Source of the DNA: Adineta vaga
Taxonomy: Eukaryota > Rotifera
Direction: 5' to 3'
DNA length: 64,000 nt
Assembly: GCA_021613535.1 (NCBI GenBank)
Contig: CP075492.1
Coordinates: 13,206,001 to 13,270,000 of the forward strand
The position numbers and the translations under genes are program-made. A model generated the notes under the pieces. The model saw only the letters and a program-made list of their open reading frames with translations, was not told the DNA's origin and did no database searches. This document shows positions 32,839 to 44,800 of the stretch, one piece after another; position 1 is the first letter of the stretch, and every line of letters starts with the position of its first letter.

Positions 32839-33465
32839 TCAATCATCATAATTATCATCATCGGTTCTTGTGGCTTCGATTTTTTTTCGTAAAACTTCTT
32901 TGGATAATTCTTGTGTTCGTGCCCAATCATCTTCTTCTAATTGTTGAGCTTCTTCACGAGCCTAAATATTTTCAATAGAATCAACATGTATTTTTGTAAA
33001 GATTAAATTTACTTGTTGAAATAAAAGTTCTTGCTGTTGTCTTAATTCTTCATCTGTATAGATCGATGTCGATTTTCCATGAAGTTTTCGACGTTTTAGT
33101 GCCATTTCAGCTTGAGCTATTTCCATCGCATGTAAACAATTTGGTCGATACGAATTAAAACCCAAATTTCCCAAAGCTAAAGTATGTATTGAATTTCATT
33201 ATTCGAAGTTGAAATCATTAATGTAATTCTTACCGGCAATGATATGATCAGGATGAACAAGTTTTTTTGTTTGTTGTTCACAAACTGTATTTGCTTGTAA
33301 AGCTAATGTATGAATAAATTCATTACAACATTGAACAAAAAATTCTTTGGCTTCACTAGAAACACGTATATGTTGAGTACACTCTTTTATCATTTTATGT
33401 ACGGCTGCACGTGGAACACATTTATCATCTTCTTCATTACTAATATGATCAGGAGAATTTAACAT
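32839..33465 (-). CDS. DR1: DR1 / NC2-beta histone-fold transcription corepressor
   Basis: Subunit of negative cofactor 2, which binds TBP on promoters and blocks preinitiation complex assembly. Exon 1 (ATG 33465) gives the histone fold: CVPRAAVHKMIKECTQHIRV (first helix region), VQCCNEFIHTLALQANTVCE (long central helix) and KKLVHPDHIIAG (third helix). Exon 2 has ALGNLGFNSYRPN followed by MALKRRKLHGK (the basic TBP/DNA-contact region) and EELRQQQELLFQQ, the Q-rich linker typical of DR1. Exon 3 ends in an acidic tail DDDNYDD. Length and order match the family closely; introns are short. Confidence 0.9.
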
Positions 33466-34209
33466 CTAGAATAAAATATGAATAGTAATTCAAATCGACT
33501 CGATCCTTCTCTTTTTTTTTGCACTTTCCTATCATGTAGAGAAATAAAAAGACAAGAATAAATATTGGACTTTCGAAAGAGATAAGGAAAAGAGATATCA
33601 AGTTCACACACTATATGTACGTATGTCAACTGATGCGAAGGTTATGCACATTTGTGAGTAATCGAATAGTTATCTTTACAAGAGTGACTCCTGTTTTTAG
33701 TACGATTATCTATCGATGAATCACAATGAAACTATGTCTGTAAGTAGGATGTTCTCAATAGGAATAGTTAGATATTAAACATTATCACACGTAAATTGAA
33801 CAACAATTATTCGATTCTTATATCTCATGAGAATTGTTCCGATTGAACGAAAGAGAATTCAAGTGTATCTACAAACTATTCTTATTCGTAAACAATCATC
33901 ATCAAATTAATCATACGAGTTAAATTGATTGTTTCACTAAAATACTTGGTAAGTAATCTAATATTAAAAACACGTACACACACACACACTAAATAAATAA
34001 ATTAGTTTTTTTTTATTGAAATTATAAAAACAAACATAACACAAAAACGGATTAATTGATTATTAGTAAATGTTCGTTTTCTCAGTGATTATCGATGACT
34101 AGTAAGAAAAATGAATGAAAGATTCATGTTTATAAATACTTAGTTTTGTTTTGTTTTGTTTTTTTCAGTTTTCAATTATCATGATTTAGATGAAAGAAAG
34201 ACGAAATGA
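33466..34209. other. intergenic with (AC)n microsatellite
   Basis: About 740 bases upstream of DR1. Contains an (AC)n run at about 33976-33989. No gene recognised. Confidence 0.55.
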
Positions 34210-35619
34210 CTAGATAAATTTGTTCGGAGGAAATAGATGCATCCAAAGATAACTAATTGGTAAACCAAATAGACAAACTTTTAAATAGAGTGACCGACCT
34301 TGTGGTGTAATGAGTAAAAGAAATGTTGTTAGAAGAAAAAATATTGCTGGTAAAAGTGTTAAGTTTAAACTAGATTGAACACGAACACCTTCACGATTTG
34401 ACTCAAAATGTAAATTCTTTCGATTTGGATCATAAAAATGCTTTAATAATCTAAAAATAAAACGATCAATCATGTGTATGATTTCTTTTGTTGTTTTCTT
34501 ACTTGTCCTTGATTAAAAATCGTTGATAGAGCCAATTAGATATTTGTTCATTTGTTTCGGTTGAAATTGAATTCATTGGAATTCTTTTTATATAGATATG
34601 TAACTCTTTTGTTTGTCCTCGTAAATATTCTGCAATATATATTTTTGTTTTTCTAAATCAAGAAAATCATTCGAAAACAAGTTGTTTATTTACCAATCAT
34701 GGATGATGCACCTAATCGTACATGTCGATTATTATCATATGTTGGAGAATACATCGTAGTTATATCATAAACAGCATCGAATTTATCTTTAAGAGCATTT
34801 ATCGCAGCTATCGTCGCACCCATTCGAGGATAGAGAAGATTATCAAGTGGAACAACACCTGAAAATTAAAATCGTATAGTTTATCAATAACTTCTTTTTT
34901 TTAACCTTTTTTCTCGGCAAATTGACGTGATCGTTCGATAACATCTGAATTCTTTTCTGGATTATAACGAGTACCTTCAGGAAATATAACAAGCCAAACA
35001 GGTAATCCATTGGATTTTATTTGACATATGCCTTTTTCAATACGATCAAGATCTTTTTTATCATTTCGATGGACATATATGCACCCATGCTAAAGAAAAT
35101 TATTCAATTTTAATTTGTTTATCTTTCTTAAATTGACATTATTTACTTGTTCAAAATAGAAACCATAAAATGGTATCCATTTTAAATCACTTTTCAGAAC
35201 ATATCGAATATGACCGAGACTACCCTGACGAACAGCTAACATATTAGCAATAATCCAATCGACTAAAACAAAAGAAAAGAACGAAATTTTCGAAAAAGAA
35301 AGATAATCTTTAATGTACCAGAACTTTGATGATTGGATAGATACAAGACATTTTCTTTTCGTTTGAAAATTTCTTCATAATCACCATGAAAATAAATCTT
35401 GACTTGACTCCAACTTTCGAAATAGAAGAGAACGAATCGTTGATAGAGTGAATATAAATAATCATCATAACGCCGATAAATTTGTGGTGAAAAACAAAGC
35501 AATGTAATCAGACGTAATAGAAACCAAAGTAAAAAAAATGTTGGTGCGGCTCCAAATAAAGTTAACACTGGAAAGGCAATACGCAATGTATTGATGACAA
35601 ATAATACATAGGTTCGCAT
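34210..35619 (-). CDS. 1-acylglycerol-3-phosphate acyltransferase, AGPAT5-like
   Basis: Membrane acyltransferase predicted to make phosphatidic acid from lysophosphatidic acid. Six exons from ATG 35619. Two N-terminal hydrophobic segments (TYVLFVINTLRIAFPVLTLF, FFLLWFLLRLITLLCF) precede motif I YLSNHQSS, completed across an intron by VDWIIAN (NHxxxxD, catalytic His/Asp). The motif III element is FPEGTRYNP (EGTR), and motif IV lies in the VVPLDNLLYPRMGAT region. Near the C terminus a second hydrophobic hairpin (LTLLPAIFFLLTTFLLLI, VCLFGLPISYLWMHLF) is consistent with the AGPAT5/LCLAT1 branch. Catalytic motifs are intact. ER or mitochondrial location is inferred from the family. Confidence 0.85.
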
Positions 35620-38600
35620 TGTTTGTTATCTAAAATACTTAACAAAATAAAAATTACAAAATGAAATTTCTTTTGTAAACTAACAATGAAGAAATAGAAA
35701 GTCTCAGAAGAATGTTATTAACAATGGAATAATTCAATCGTGATGCATTACTATCATTCCAGAGCAGAAAGAATAAAGGATGTTTGTTCTCTCAAGCACA
35801 TTGTTAAAAGACTATATAGAAGAAACTAAATATTGATGTTAATAAGCGATAAAATAGATCTCCTGTTTACGGAGCACTTATTGGATTTAAATAGAATAGA
35901 AAAGATGTTCATGAAATCAAACAAATTTCCTATTATTATTTCTAATTCTATGCTGCTAATCTAAATCCAATGGACGTATCTCATGAATAGTTCGTTGCTC
36001 AATGTATACTCTCTCTCTCTACGCTCCGTTGATTTCATAAAATCCACGTGCATCTATATCCCTTTCTAGTCTCTTCATTAAGGCAAATAATCATTCACTC
36101 AATTCATGCGTATACCCGTCTTCAGAAACAAAGGGGAAAAGAAAGAAATATCATTGGTATGTTCGGTAATATTTTATCAAAATGAAACTTTCATTGTAAA
36201 TATATTCTCATTATCTACTTCTCAGATAAGTAGTTTCATTTAACTAAGAAAAAGTACTCGTATGTTTGCTTAGAATTCATACGTATCAGAGATTCTACTG
36301 CTTGAATAACTCGATTAGAAAATATCTCGGCGGATGTAATAAACAAAAAAAAAGAGAAGAAAACTGATACCAAAATTACTGAATAGAATCAGAAATATAG
36401 GTGAGGAGAAACAAATTCTTATCGTATGTTTGACATTATAGAATGTGTATAATTCAACTAGTGAGAGAAATAATTGGATAGAACGAGTACGTGATTTATT
36501 ATAGGAGAGAATTCCATGTGTTTCTATCGATTTTTCAGAATGGAAAGATATTTTATTGAGCGGAAATAGGTTGAAGTGATCGTTACTAGGTTACATTTCC
36601 TGTCTATAAGTTTAACAATCAAAATTCACTACTTCGAATTCTATCAATTTGTTGTTTGAATTGAGAAAACTATTCATAGATTTTTCTTACTTACCGTAGA
36701 AGTTATATTACACATAAAATATCATTGAAATAAATAAAATCTGAAGAACATTGTTGGTATGTTGAATGATGCTTTAATAAAACAAAAGATTTCTGTTGAT
36801 GAATCACGGCACAACATACTTCTTTTATCTACAATATAAATGAATAATGGCATTGCATATAAAAATATCTGTCATTTTCATTGATGAATGACAAGAGATA
36901 AATAAAAAATTCATATATGAATTAATGTCAAGCAATGGAATTTCATAAAAAAAAGTCTTTATCAATCAGAAATATGTTTTAAGATAGGAAAAAAATTTAT
37001 GATTCTATTGTAGAACATACGTCATTTTGTTGTTGAATTAATGGAGTCATTCCTTTCTTTCTTTCTTTGATAACCTGTCATCTTATTGATGTATAGATAG
37101 TAGGGAAGGAGTAGAAGCTGTTGGACGAAGAAAAGATGCAAGTATTATTGGTTGGATTTAAAACCAACCTGAAAGGTTTTTCGAACCTTCGAACTGTCGT
37201 TTAAATTTACGTGAAATCATTTCTTTTTATTATCAGAAAATAAAGATTTTATACTAAAAACATGGTTAAAGAAAAATTAAAAAAAGATACAGATAATCCA
37301 ACCATAGAGAACTGCCATCTATCGATGATCTTGATTACTATTCACAGTTTAATATCTAACAAATTTTGATTCGGACGACTAATGTTCAAGATATTGTGTG
37401 CTTATCTAGAAGTGATCGACGATGTACGATTATTTCTGAGAAATTAGCATCATGTTTCAGTCATTCTGATAGATACTCACAGAAAAACATTGTGTATTAT
37501 TTCGTAATCATCAATTCTATCGATAAATCAACTGAACAATTTTTCATCGCTTTTATTATAATGAACTTGAGAAGAAATATTTCGACATCTAGATCCTTCG
37601 AAGTTTGCCCGACATGAAAATGATGATTTTCTGGATATTTCACAAACACTTTTTATTTATTTATCTACCTCATGTACTTCTCTCTAATATCCTGCTCATT
37701 TCCGATTATCGTATTTCCTTCATCATACAGCATAGAAGAAAAAAAAGACTAATCTTTGGTGTTGAATGAAAAACAAATAGTCAATTGTCTGACATATAAA
37801 TGAACAAATTCGCTCGTGCAAGAAGTTCTGAACATCATGGTAATGATCATTTAATAATCTTTTTAAAAATTGAATCAACTCATAAAACGTCCATCAATTA
37901 TATATCTATATATGTGTTCATTTACTACTCATTGAATGAAGTTGTTATTCTTCTTCTTTTTCATATCGACTTTAATTGGGCAGCCTGTCAAATAAAGAAA
38001 ATGACGTACACAACTAGTTTTTATGCCTTTCGGCTCCTGTCATTCAAGTAATAAACGAAAAGGGAGAAAAAAAACATGATTGAGTATTCGATTTCAGATT
38101 GAAATTCATTCCTATTAACAAAAAAAGCATTTACAATGATTCTTTCGTTGTATATGTCGATCGATACTGTAATTTGAAATGTGTATGTAAATAATAATTA
38201 TTAATGTCGTTGACAAACGATTAAATTGTATGTACACATAATTCATGCTAGACGATAAATTCTTTTTAATTATATTGACTTAATTTTCTTCGAAAGAAGT
38301 AGATGAAACTCATCGAAACATGGCATTTTCATTTTTTACAGTATTAATAATCTTCTATGAGAGCAATGAAACCATATCACAAAGAAAAGAAGAAGAAAAA
38401 ACTTCTGTATTTTGAGAATGTAATTTTCTTCTAATAGAAAGTAAATATTCGTTTTGTAACTGAGATACCATTCAAAGTTTTATGCATTTGATAATCTTCG
38501 AGAGCAAAAAGAATTTTACTTGATAACAATTTATTCGTAGTGAAATAATCGATTTCAACTAAAAACTCAGTTGATTTTTAACAGAAAATTCCTATTGAAT

Positions 38601-38813
38601 TATGAGTTGCTATTATTATTGTTATTCTTCATTTTCTCTTTTTCTCTCTCTTTCTCTTTCTCTCTCACTCTCTCTCAGCGATTACGCCAACCAATGAATG
38701 AATTAAACAAATAGAATCCTATTGGTTCATATCAATAAAATTTCGTTTTTTTTCTTCTCTTCCTTCTTCTCTGCTAAAAAATCTTTTAATGATTTAGTTT
38801 GAAATAATTGAAA
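35620..38813. other. long non-coding stretch upstream of the homeobox gene
   Basis: 3.2 kb, the longest gap in the window. Small open frames at 37366-37617 and 37800-38051 have no supporting features. A pyrimidine-rich (CT)n block lies at about 38629-38680, just 5' of UNCX. Given the neighbouring developmental transcription factor, cis-regulatory elements are plausible, but I see no specific motif cluster I would name. Confidence 0.5.
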
Positions 38814-39553
38814 ATGTCGATAAGTCCATTGAATAAAACGTCTCTTCTCTATTCGAATATGTTAAAAAATCATTTCTTTTCACCATTCTTCATTCAATCA
38901 TTAATTACATCGAAACAAAATTCCATTCAACAAGATTTAGAAACTCATCATCTAAGTGCTGATGAAGATGAAGATAGCACCGATGATCATGATAATAAAC
39001 ATAAACGTACAAGAACAAATTTTACATCTACACAAATAGCTGAATTAGAAAAGGCTTTTCAAGATGGTAATATTCATTTGTTTATATTTAGAAAATGATT
39101 AGTATATCATTGTAATTATAGGTCATTATCCGGATATTTATATGCGTGAAGCATTAGCTATTAAATTAGATTTAATCGAATCTCGCGTACAAGTTTGGTT
39201 TCAAAATCGACGAGCTAAAGTAAGAGAAAACGATGATTTGATGTATTTTCTTTTGTTTATCTTTTTAGTGGAGAAAAATGGAAAATACAAAGAAAGGTCC
39301 AGGTCGTCCTGCACATAATGCTCATTTACAAACATGCTCAGGTGAACCAATCTCTCATGAAGAAATCGAACGGAAACGTTTATTAGTTGAAGAAAGAAAA
39401 CGACGAAAACACAATAAGAACTCTAAATCTTCCCATAGTGATGGGAATTCTTCGACATCATCCTCCGTATCTCCAAAGATAGTTAATAAATCATCCTATT
39501 CAATCGAACGAATTTTATATCAATCATCACCGACGAATCAAAAATCTTCTTAG
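38814..39553 (+). CDS. UNCX: UNCX / unc-4 paired-like homeobox transcription factor
   Basis: Three exons from ATG 38814 (the open frame's first codon is a TTG at 38808). The homeodomain runs [19 protein letters not shown], then an intron at 39068-39121, then [32 protein letters not shown], a second intron, and [17 protein letters not shown]. The recognition helix has Gln at position 50 (VQVWFQN). The segment after the homeodomain, [18 protein letters not shown] with EEIERKRL, is diagnostic of UNC-4/UNCX. The second intron splits the homeodomain at the AK/WRK site common in paired-class genes. The protein is short (~210 residues) with an acidic stretch ([11 protein letters not shown]) before the homeodomain and a Ser-rich tail. 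In other animals it sets motor-neuron and sclerotome identity. Confidence 0.9.
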
Positions 39554-40665
39554 AATAATTTCAATTGTTTAATTTTTCGCAAAAACACAAAACCCGGTTT
39601 ATACAGATAAAATATGTTCAAACGCCTTGAGGTGTTTTTTTCTCTTCTTTTTCTCATCTTGATTGTTACATCGATCAATATAATTATCATTTATTCACTC
39701 TCTCTCTTCCTTTTTGAATGATCGATCATGTTTGTCAATATGTTCAACTGAATATTTTGCGTTCATTTTCTCTGTTGATTTTGTAAAATAAAAACTTTTT
39801 TCTTCTTTTCTTTTACACGAAATTAATCGATCGTATTACTAAAGCTTAGTTATCATAGTCATTGTGATCAAAGAAGGAATTTACTAAAAGGGATCAATTA
39901 TCTTTCGAAAATGCAAACTTAATCCGGTCATTTGATAGTTAATTCATACAAATATATAAATAATAATAATTCTTGATCGAATTGAAACGAATGTTGATTG
40001 ATGTTTGTTAATGAAAATGTGCCTTGAGGAGAAATATTATTTCATCTTTCAATAGACTAATGATTAAATTTCTCTTGTGATTGTTCATAATCGAATGAAA
40101 TATAAAAAGCTTTAAGTGCATCATTATAATGACACATTAATGAAGTTCAACGCCCACATCAACAAACATACTCAACACGAGCGAAAAAAAAGATCATAAT
40201 CGATCTCAAACATCTTCACTCTTTTATCTCTACCGTAGTGAAAACTTTAAGACATGGAAACTAATTCATCATCGAATAATATAATGTATGTATGTATGTG
40301 TATTTTTCTATTCACTAAATCAATATTGAATGAGAAATATAACAGTATAGATCATATTTCTTAGTCTAAATGTATATTCACTAGTTATTCTGTCTGATAA
40401 AGATAGTTATCAAATGAATAGAAGGTCAAACATCATCAATGTATTGTGTTTGTTTTAACTATTCTTTTAACACATATGTCAATATCTATGCGGACAATCA
40501 ACACTTTTTTCAGTATCAAACACACACACACATATAGTTTATCCACAGATCTTGTTTTACAATTTGACAATCATTAATTACAGTTTTCTATTTTTTATAC
40601 AAATGATAAGTTTGATTCTACCAAAGAAGAGAAAAGAAATCACAATGATTACGATTTTAATATAG
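39554..40665. other. intergenic between convergent genes
   Basis: 1.1 kb between the UNCX 3' end (+) and the DIPP 3' end (-). AT-rich, with a short (TATG)n run near 40284. No gene recognised. Confidence 0.5.
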
Positions 40666-41185
40666 TTAACATTTAATTTGATGAATTAATTGAACATAAT
40701 TTGTTGATGTTAATAAAAAACGTTGAAAAAATTCGAATTGAGCTTGTTTCGAAGATTTTAAAAGAGATAAAGCTTCATTCAATTGATACCAATGTCTTTG
40801 ACGACCATATGATTTTCTTTCATCCCATTCATCATATTCTTGTTCAACATGAATAACAAAAACATTAGTTCGTCGTTTTCTTTCCGTATCTTCTACTATT
40901 CCTAAATCTCGAATAATTCGTCCACGAACACCAGCTTCTTCATATAATTCTCGATGTGCTGCTTCAATTCTTGATTCATTTTTTTCAATACCACCACCAG
41001 GAATAATCCACGATGTTTTATCACGAGATGTTATTAATAAAATCTATAGAATCAAATCAATTTTTTCAAACATAACGATCATAATATTCGATACTAACTT
41101 CATCTTCATGTTCATTTCGTATACAAATACAAGCAGCACGTTGACGATAACCATCATGATCAAATAAACGCATTTTTTCAGACAT
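40666..41185 (-). CDS. Nudix hydrolase, diphosphoinositol polyphosphate phosphohydrolase (DIPP) type
   Basis: Two exons: 41185 to about 41101 and 41043-40666, joined in frame as NEHEDE-ILLITSR. A perfect Nudix box is present (G-x5-E-x7-RE-x2-EE-x-G-V): GGIEKNESRIEAAHRELYEE followed by AGV. The flanking RAACICIRNE, WIIPGGG and the downstream RKRRTNVFVIHVE, YDEWDERKSYGRQRHW follow the NUDT3/NUDT4 pattern closely. Expected reaction: removal of the beta-phosphate from inositol pyrophosphates (PP-InsP5 and related), and possibly diadenosine polyphosphate hydrolysis. Length (~154 residues) fits. It was easy to miss because its second exon does not begin with an ATG. Confidence 0.85.
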
Positions 41186-41867
41186 TTGTTTAAATGAATT
41201 TTAGAAATGAAATAGAAACATATTGATATGATAATTAACGATCACCTTGTCTAAAGACAACGACGATAAAAGACAAAAATTTGAATGCCATTTATAAATA
41301 TAGTCATATAATCATTCGAAATGAATTTCGTTAGATGTCACTATACCACTTTTCTAGAAAAAGAAATATATCGTTCAAATATACACACGCACAATTGCTT
41401 GATTGAATGAGTTTTTCTTTTTTCTGAATAAAATTTTGTCTGTAAACTTCGAATGCAATGTTGATTATTAATATTGCATAGTTAGCTTGTCTTTCTTCTT
41501 CTTTTCCTCGTCGATAATCACAAGATGTAACGGGAGAGATACCAAGCGGAAAAATATATTTATATCAAAGATAGGAATGCAAACGGATGTATTTCTTCGA
41601 GAAAAAAAAGTCAATAATACAATTCAAGCAAATGGCAACTGACGTCTACATCTCTGTTTCTTCTAGAATGACACACGACGAAGATTTTCTTCGGTCTAAT
41701 CGTTTGTATATGTTTATCAACATGACATATAACTTATATTAACTATTTATGTATATATTTCTTTGTTGAAGAATACATATTGAATTACAGACACAGAAAA
41801 GGAAGAAAAAAAAAGAAGTTATATCACAAAAACAAACAAGAAAAAAGAAAGAAGAGAAACTGATCGA
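41186..41867. other. intergenic, nothing recognised
   Basis: About 680 bases between the DIPP start and the end of the RhoGAP gene. No features seen apart from A- and T-rich runs. Confidence 0.5.
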
Positions 41868-44800
41868 TCACAAAAGTTGTAAGGCATATAAAGATGAAGA
41901 GGAGATTTTGTTTTTTTCTAGAAACAAATCGTTTAGATCTAGTAGAGAATTAAATGTATGACGACGTTTAATTAATTGTCGATCTGAAGATGAAAAGAAA
42001 GTTGTCTGTATAGAATCTTCTTTTATTATAAAGATTTGTTGATCAACTTCATGTATTTGTTGTTTTAATGTATGAAGAAGATTTTCATGTTCAAGTAATT
42101 TCGATTTTAATAAGGAAGTTTGTTCAACTAAATCAATTTCACGTACTGGTGATTGATCAATAAAACAAATACTGGAATTACTAATTCTTTCATAAATTTC
42201 ATCATCTAAATATGATCATTGATAGATTATTCGAAGGAAATCGAAAGATTATTCTCTACCTTTATTTGTTGGAAGAAGAAATGTTTCATCGGTGACTTTC
42301 TTTCTGGATTTTTTTCGTCGAATATTTGTTAAAGTTTTTGATTTATGTTTATCATTTGATAATGTAAAATAATGAAATAATTGTGATATATCTCGTAAAG
42401 ATTGTGAAGGTTTCTTTGTCGTTGTTGCTGTACTAATTGATGAACTTACATCTGACATCGAATAAACAGCTGAATCTGTTGATGATGAAACAATTTGATT
42501 GGTTTGAAGAGAAGAATCCACAGAACGAGATCGAGAAGAAGACGATGAAGATTTCTCTTCTTTTTTTGTATCTCGTCGACGATTTCTAAAATGCAAAAAC
42601 AAATGATGAAACGTTTTTCTATTAGACAAAAAACATAATTAAGAAGATAAAGTGTAATCATGCAATTTAAATAATAGAATCACAGCTGGGTGGGAAGATC
42701 AATCAAGCTCATCTTACAAACATATTTTTCAATGTGGACGAATAACACTGGAATGATTTGTTATTAGTTTCTTTTTTCTTGAAGAAAATTATTTTGAAGA
42801 AAATTTTCATTACCTTTTCACTGAAATATTAATTGGTTTGGATGTTTGTTGATCTGTATTATTTACACTTAATGATGATAGTGAATCGAGTAAGAGCGGG
42901 GATGACCATCGTCTTCTAGCAGCGCGAACAATTTGTTGAATAATTTCCGATGGTTTTGTTTCGTTGTTGAGAGATAATTCATGATCATTTGGATTGATGC
43001 TTAATACTGAAGGTAATTTAGGCATTTGAGGATTAATTTCGCCTGGAATTTCATCGTAATCATTATAATCAAAAAACCATTCATACTAAAATATCAAGGA
43101 CACATGAAAAGTAATTTCGGATGTCTATCAAGTTCGAAACTGTTGATCTATAGAAAACGGGAAGTTTACAAAGTTTTGATCCGATATATTTCTTCTCTTA
43201 TAACCTATGAACTGACTCGAAATATTTGCATCCAGAGATTAAATCTAATAGGAAATGATCTATTCTACATACATATAAAATAAATGATTCAATAATTCGA
43301 ATTTTTTCTGGATTATCCACTAGATTGGATTGTAATGATGCTTTTGAATCCCAAATTAATGTTGGTCCGAAAATAATTGCTAAATTTCTTGCATCAATCT
43401 ATATGAATTAATAACAAAAGTAAAAGAATGAAAAGCGTTAATAAATATTCGTACCTTATTTACATTACATTTCGATGCAACTCTTCGAAAATGTGCACAT
43501 AAATATTTCAATGTTTCAAATCTATAATCATCCAATTGCATAATAAGTCGTTTTAATTCCATTAAACGATTGCGATGATTTTCAATTCGACTAGCTTCTA
43601 CTGATAAACTACTCATTTCTGAAAGAAAGACGAAAATTGTTTTTTTTTTCTAAAAAAAGAATTCATTTTTTTTATTGCAGACTTGATGATAATAATGAAT
43701 CTGGTAATTTGGCAAAGAATGTTTTCAATGTCGATGCAATTGCTTTGACATCATACCATTTTTCTGAATTAAAATCAATTCTTTCTGCACCTTTATCAAA
43801 TTCTGACACAAGCCAATTAACTGCTGTTAAACCACCTGCATGTCGATAAATTCCTTGACAAGTGACTCCACGTAATTCAACAAGACGAGTAAGAATTTCC
43901 ACAACAATAGGAATATGACGTGAAATTGATGAGGATTCACATTCTTCTAATTCAATACCGAAATTTCTACCTTGTGAAAGTGATTGAACTCCTGAACTTG
44001 ATGAAACATATTCTCCACTACTTTCATCATAAATTTGTCCGCTCATTTGATTCGTTAAGATTGATGAAGAAGATTTTAAGGTTCGAAGTCCCTTCTTAAC
44101 AATGGATTTAACAAATGAACGACGAGGAGAAATACTTATTGGAGAATTTAGATTATTTACTGACGATAAGGGTTGTATTGAAGTTGATTTTTGCGATTTA
44201 CGAAAACGAAGACTCGGTGAACGTTTTAACGATGGACTTCGAAGAGATAATTTCGATTTTCTTGTCTGTGTTGGACTTAATTTATGTTGTGTATCATTTT
44301 GAGATAGTAAACTAAATCAAAATCAATCAATTCATATGTGTTCAGAAAGAAAATATGCTTGACTTACTCTTGTTCATTCGTCGATGCAATTGCTGCTATT
44401 GAAGATGCACTTTTTCTCAATGCTTTTTCTTTAATATCGGTCATTAATTGTGGATTATCTTGTTCTAAAACACAATGATCTTTGATAACATATAACCATT
44501 CTGATAATGATTGTACATCGGGTGCTTGAAACAAAAATTCACTTTGATTGGGTGTAGATAATTTAAAAACGCGAGGTTTTTTTACATAATCACTTGCTAA
44601 TTCAACTTCAGCATTTTGAAGATTGATTGGAAAGGAATCACATGATAATGGAATTAATAATCCATGTTTTTTTTCTTTACCAAGAAATAAAGCACCACGT
44701 CGAAGAACAGCCCATGCACCACGCCATGAACGATCGATTGCACGACGGCCATCTTTTAAAACTGTTTTACAATAAAGTATACCTTCTTTTGATGCTTCAA

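Noticed and set aside
37366-38051. Two plus-strand open frames of ~83 codons upstream of UNCX
   Set aside because: Composition and lack of motifs or splice partners point to chance; frames of this size are common in AT-rich DNA.
38814-39553. Alternative call of aristaless/Phox-type homeobox
   Set aside because: The GPGRPAHN-x-CSGEP segment after the homeodomain is specific to UNC-4/UNCX.
42446-42661. Minus-strand 71-codon frame inside the RhoGAP gene
   Set aside because: It is an out-of-frame shadow of a Ser-rich exon of the ARHGAP21/23-like gene.
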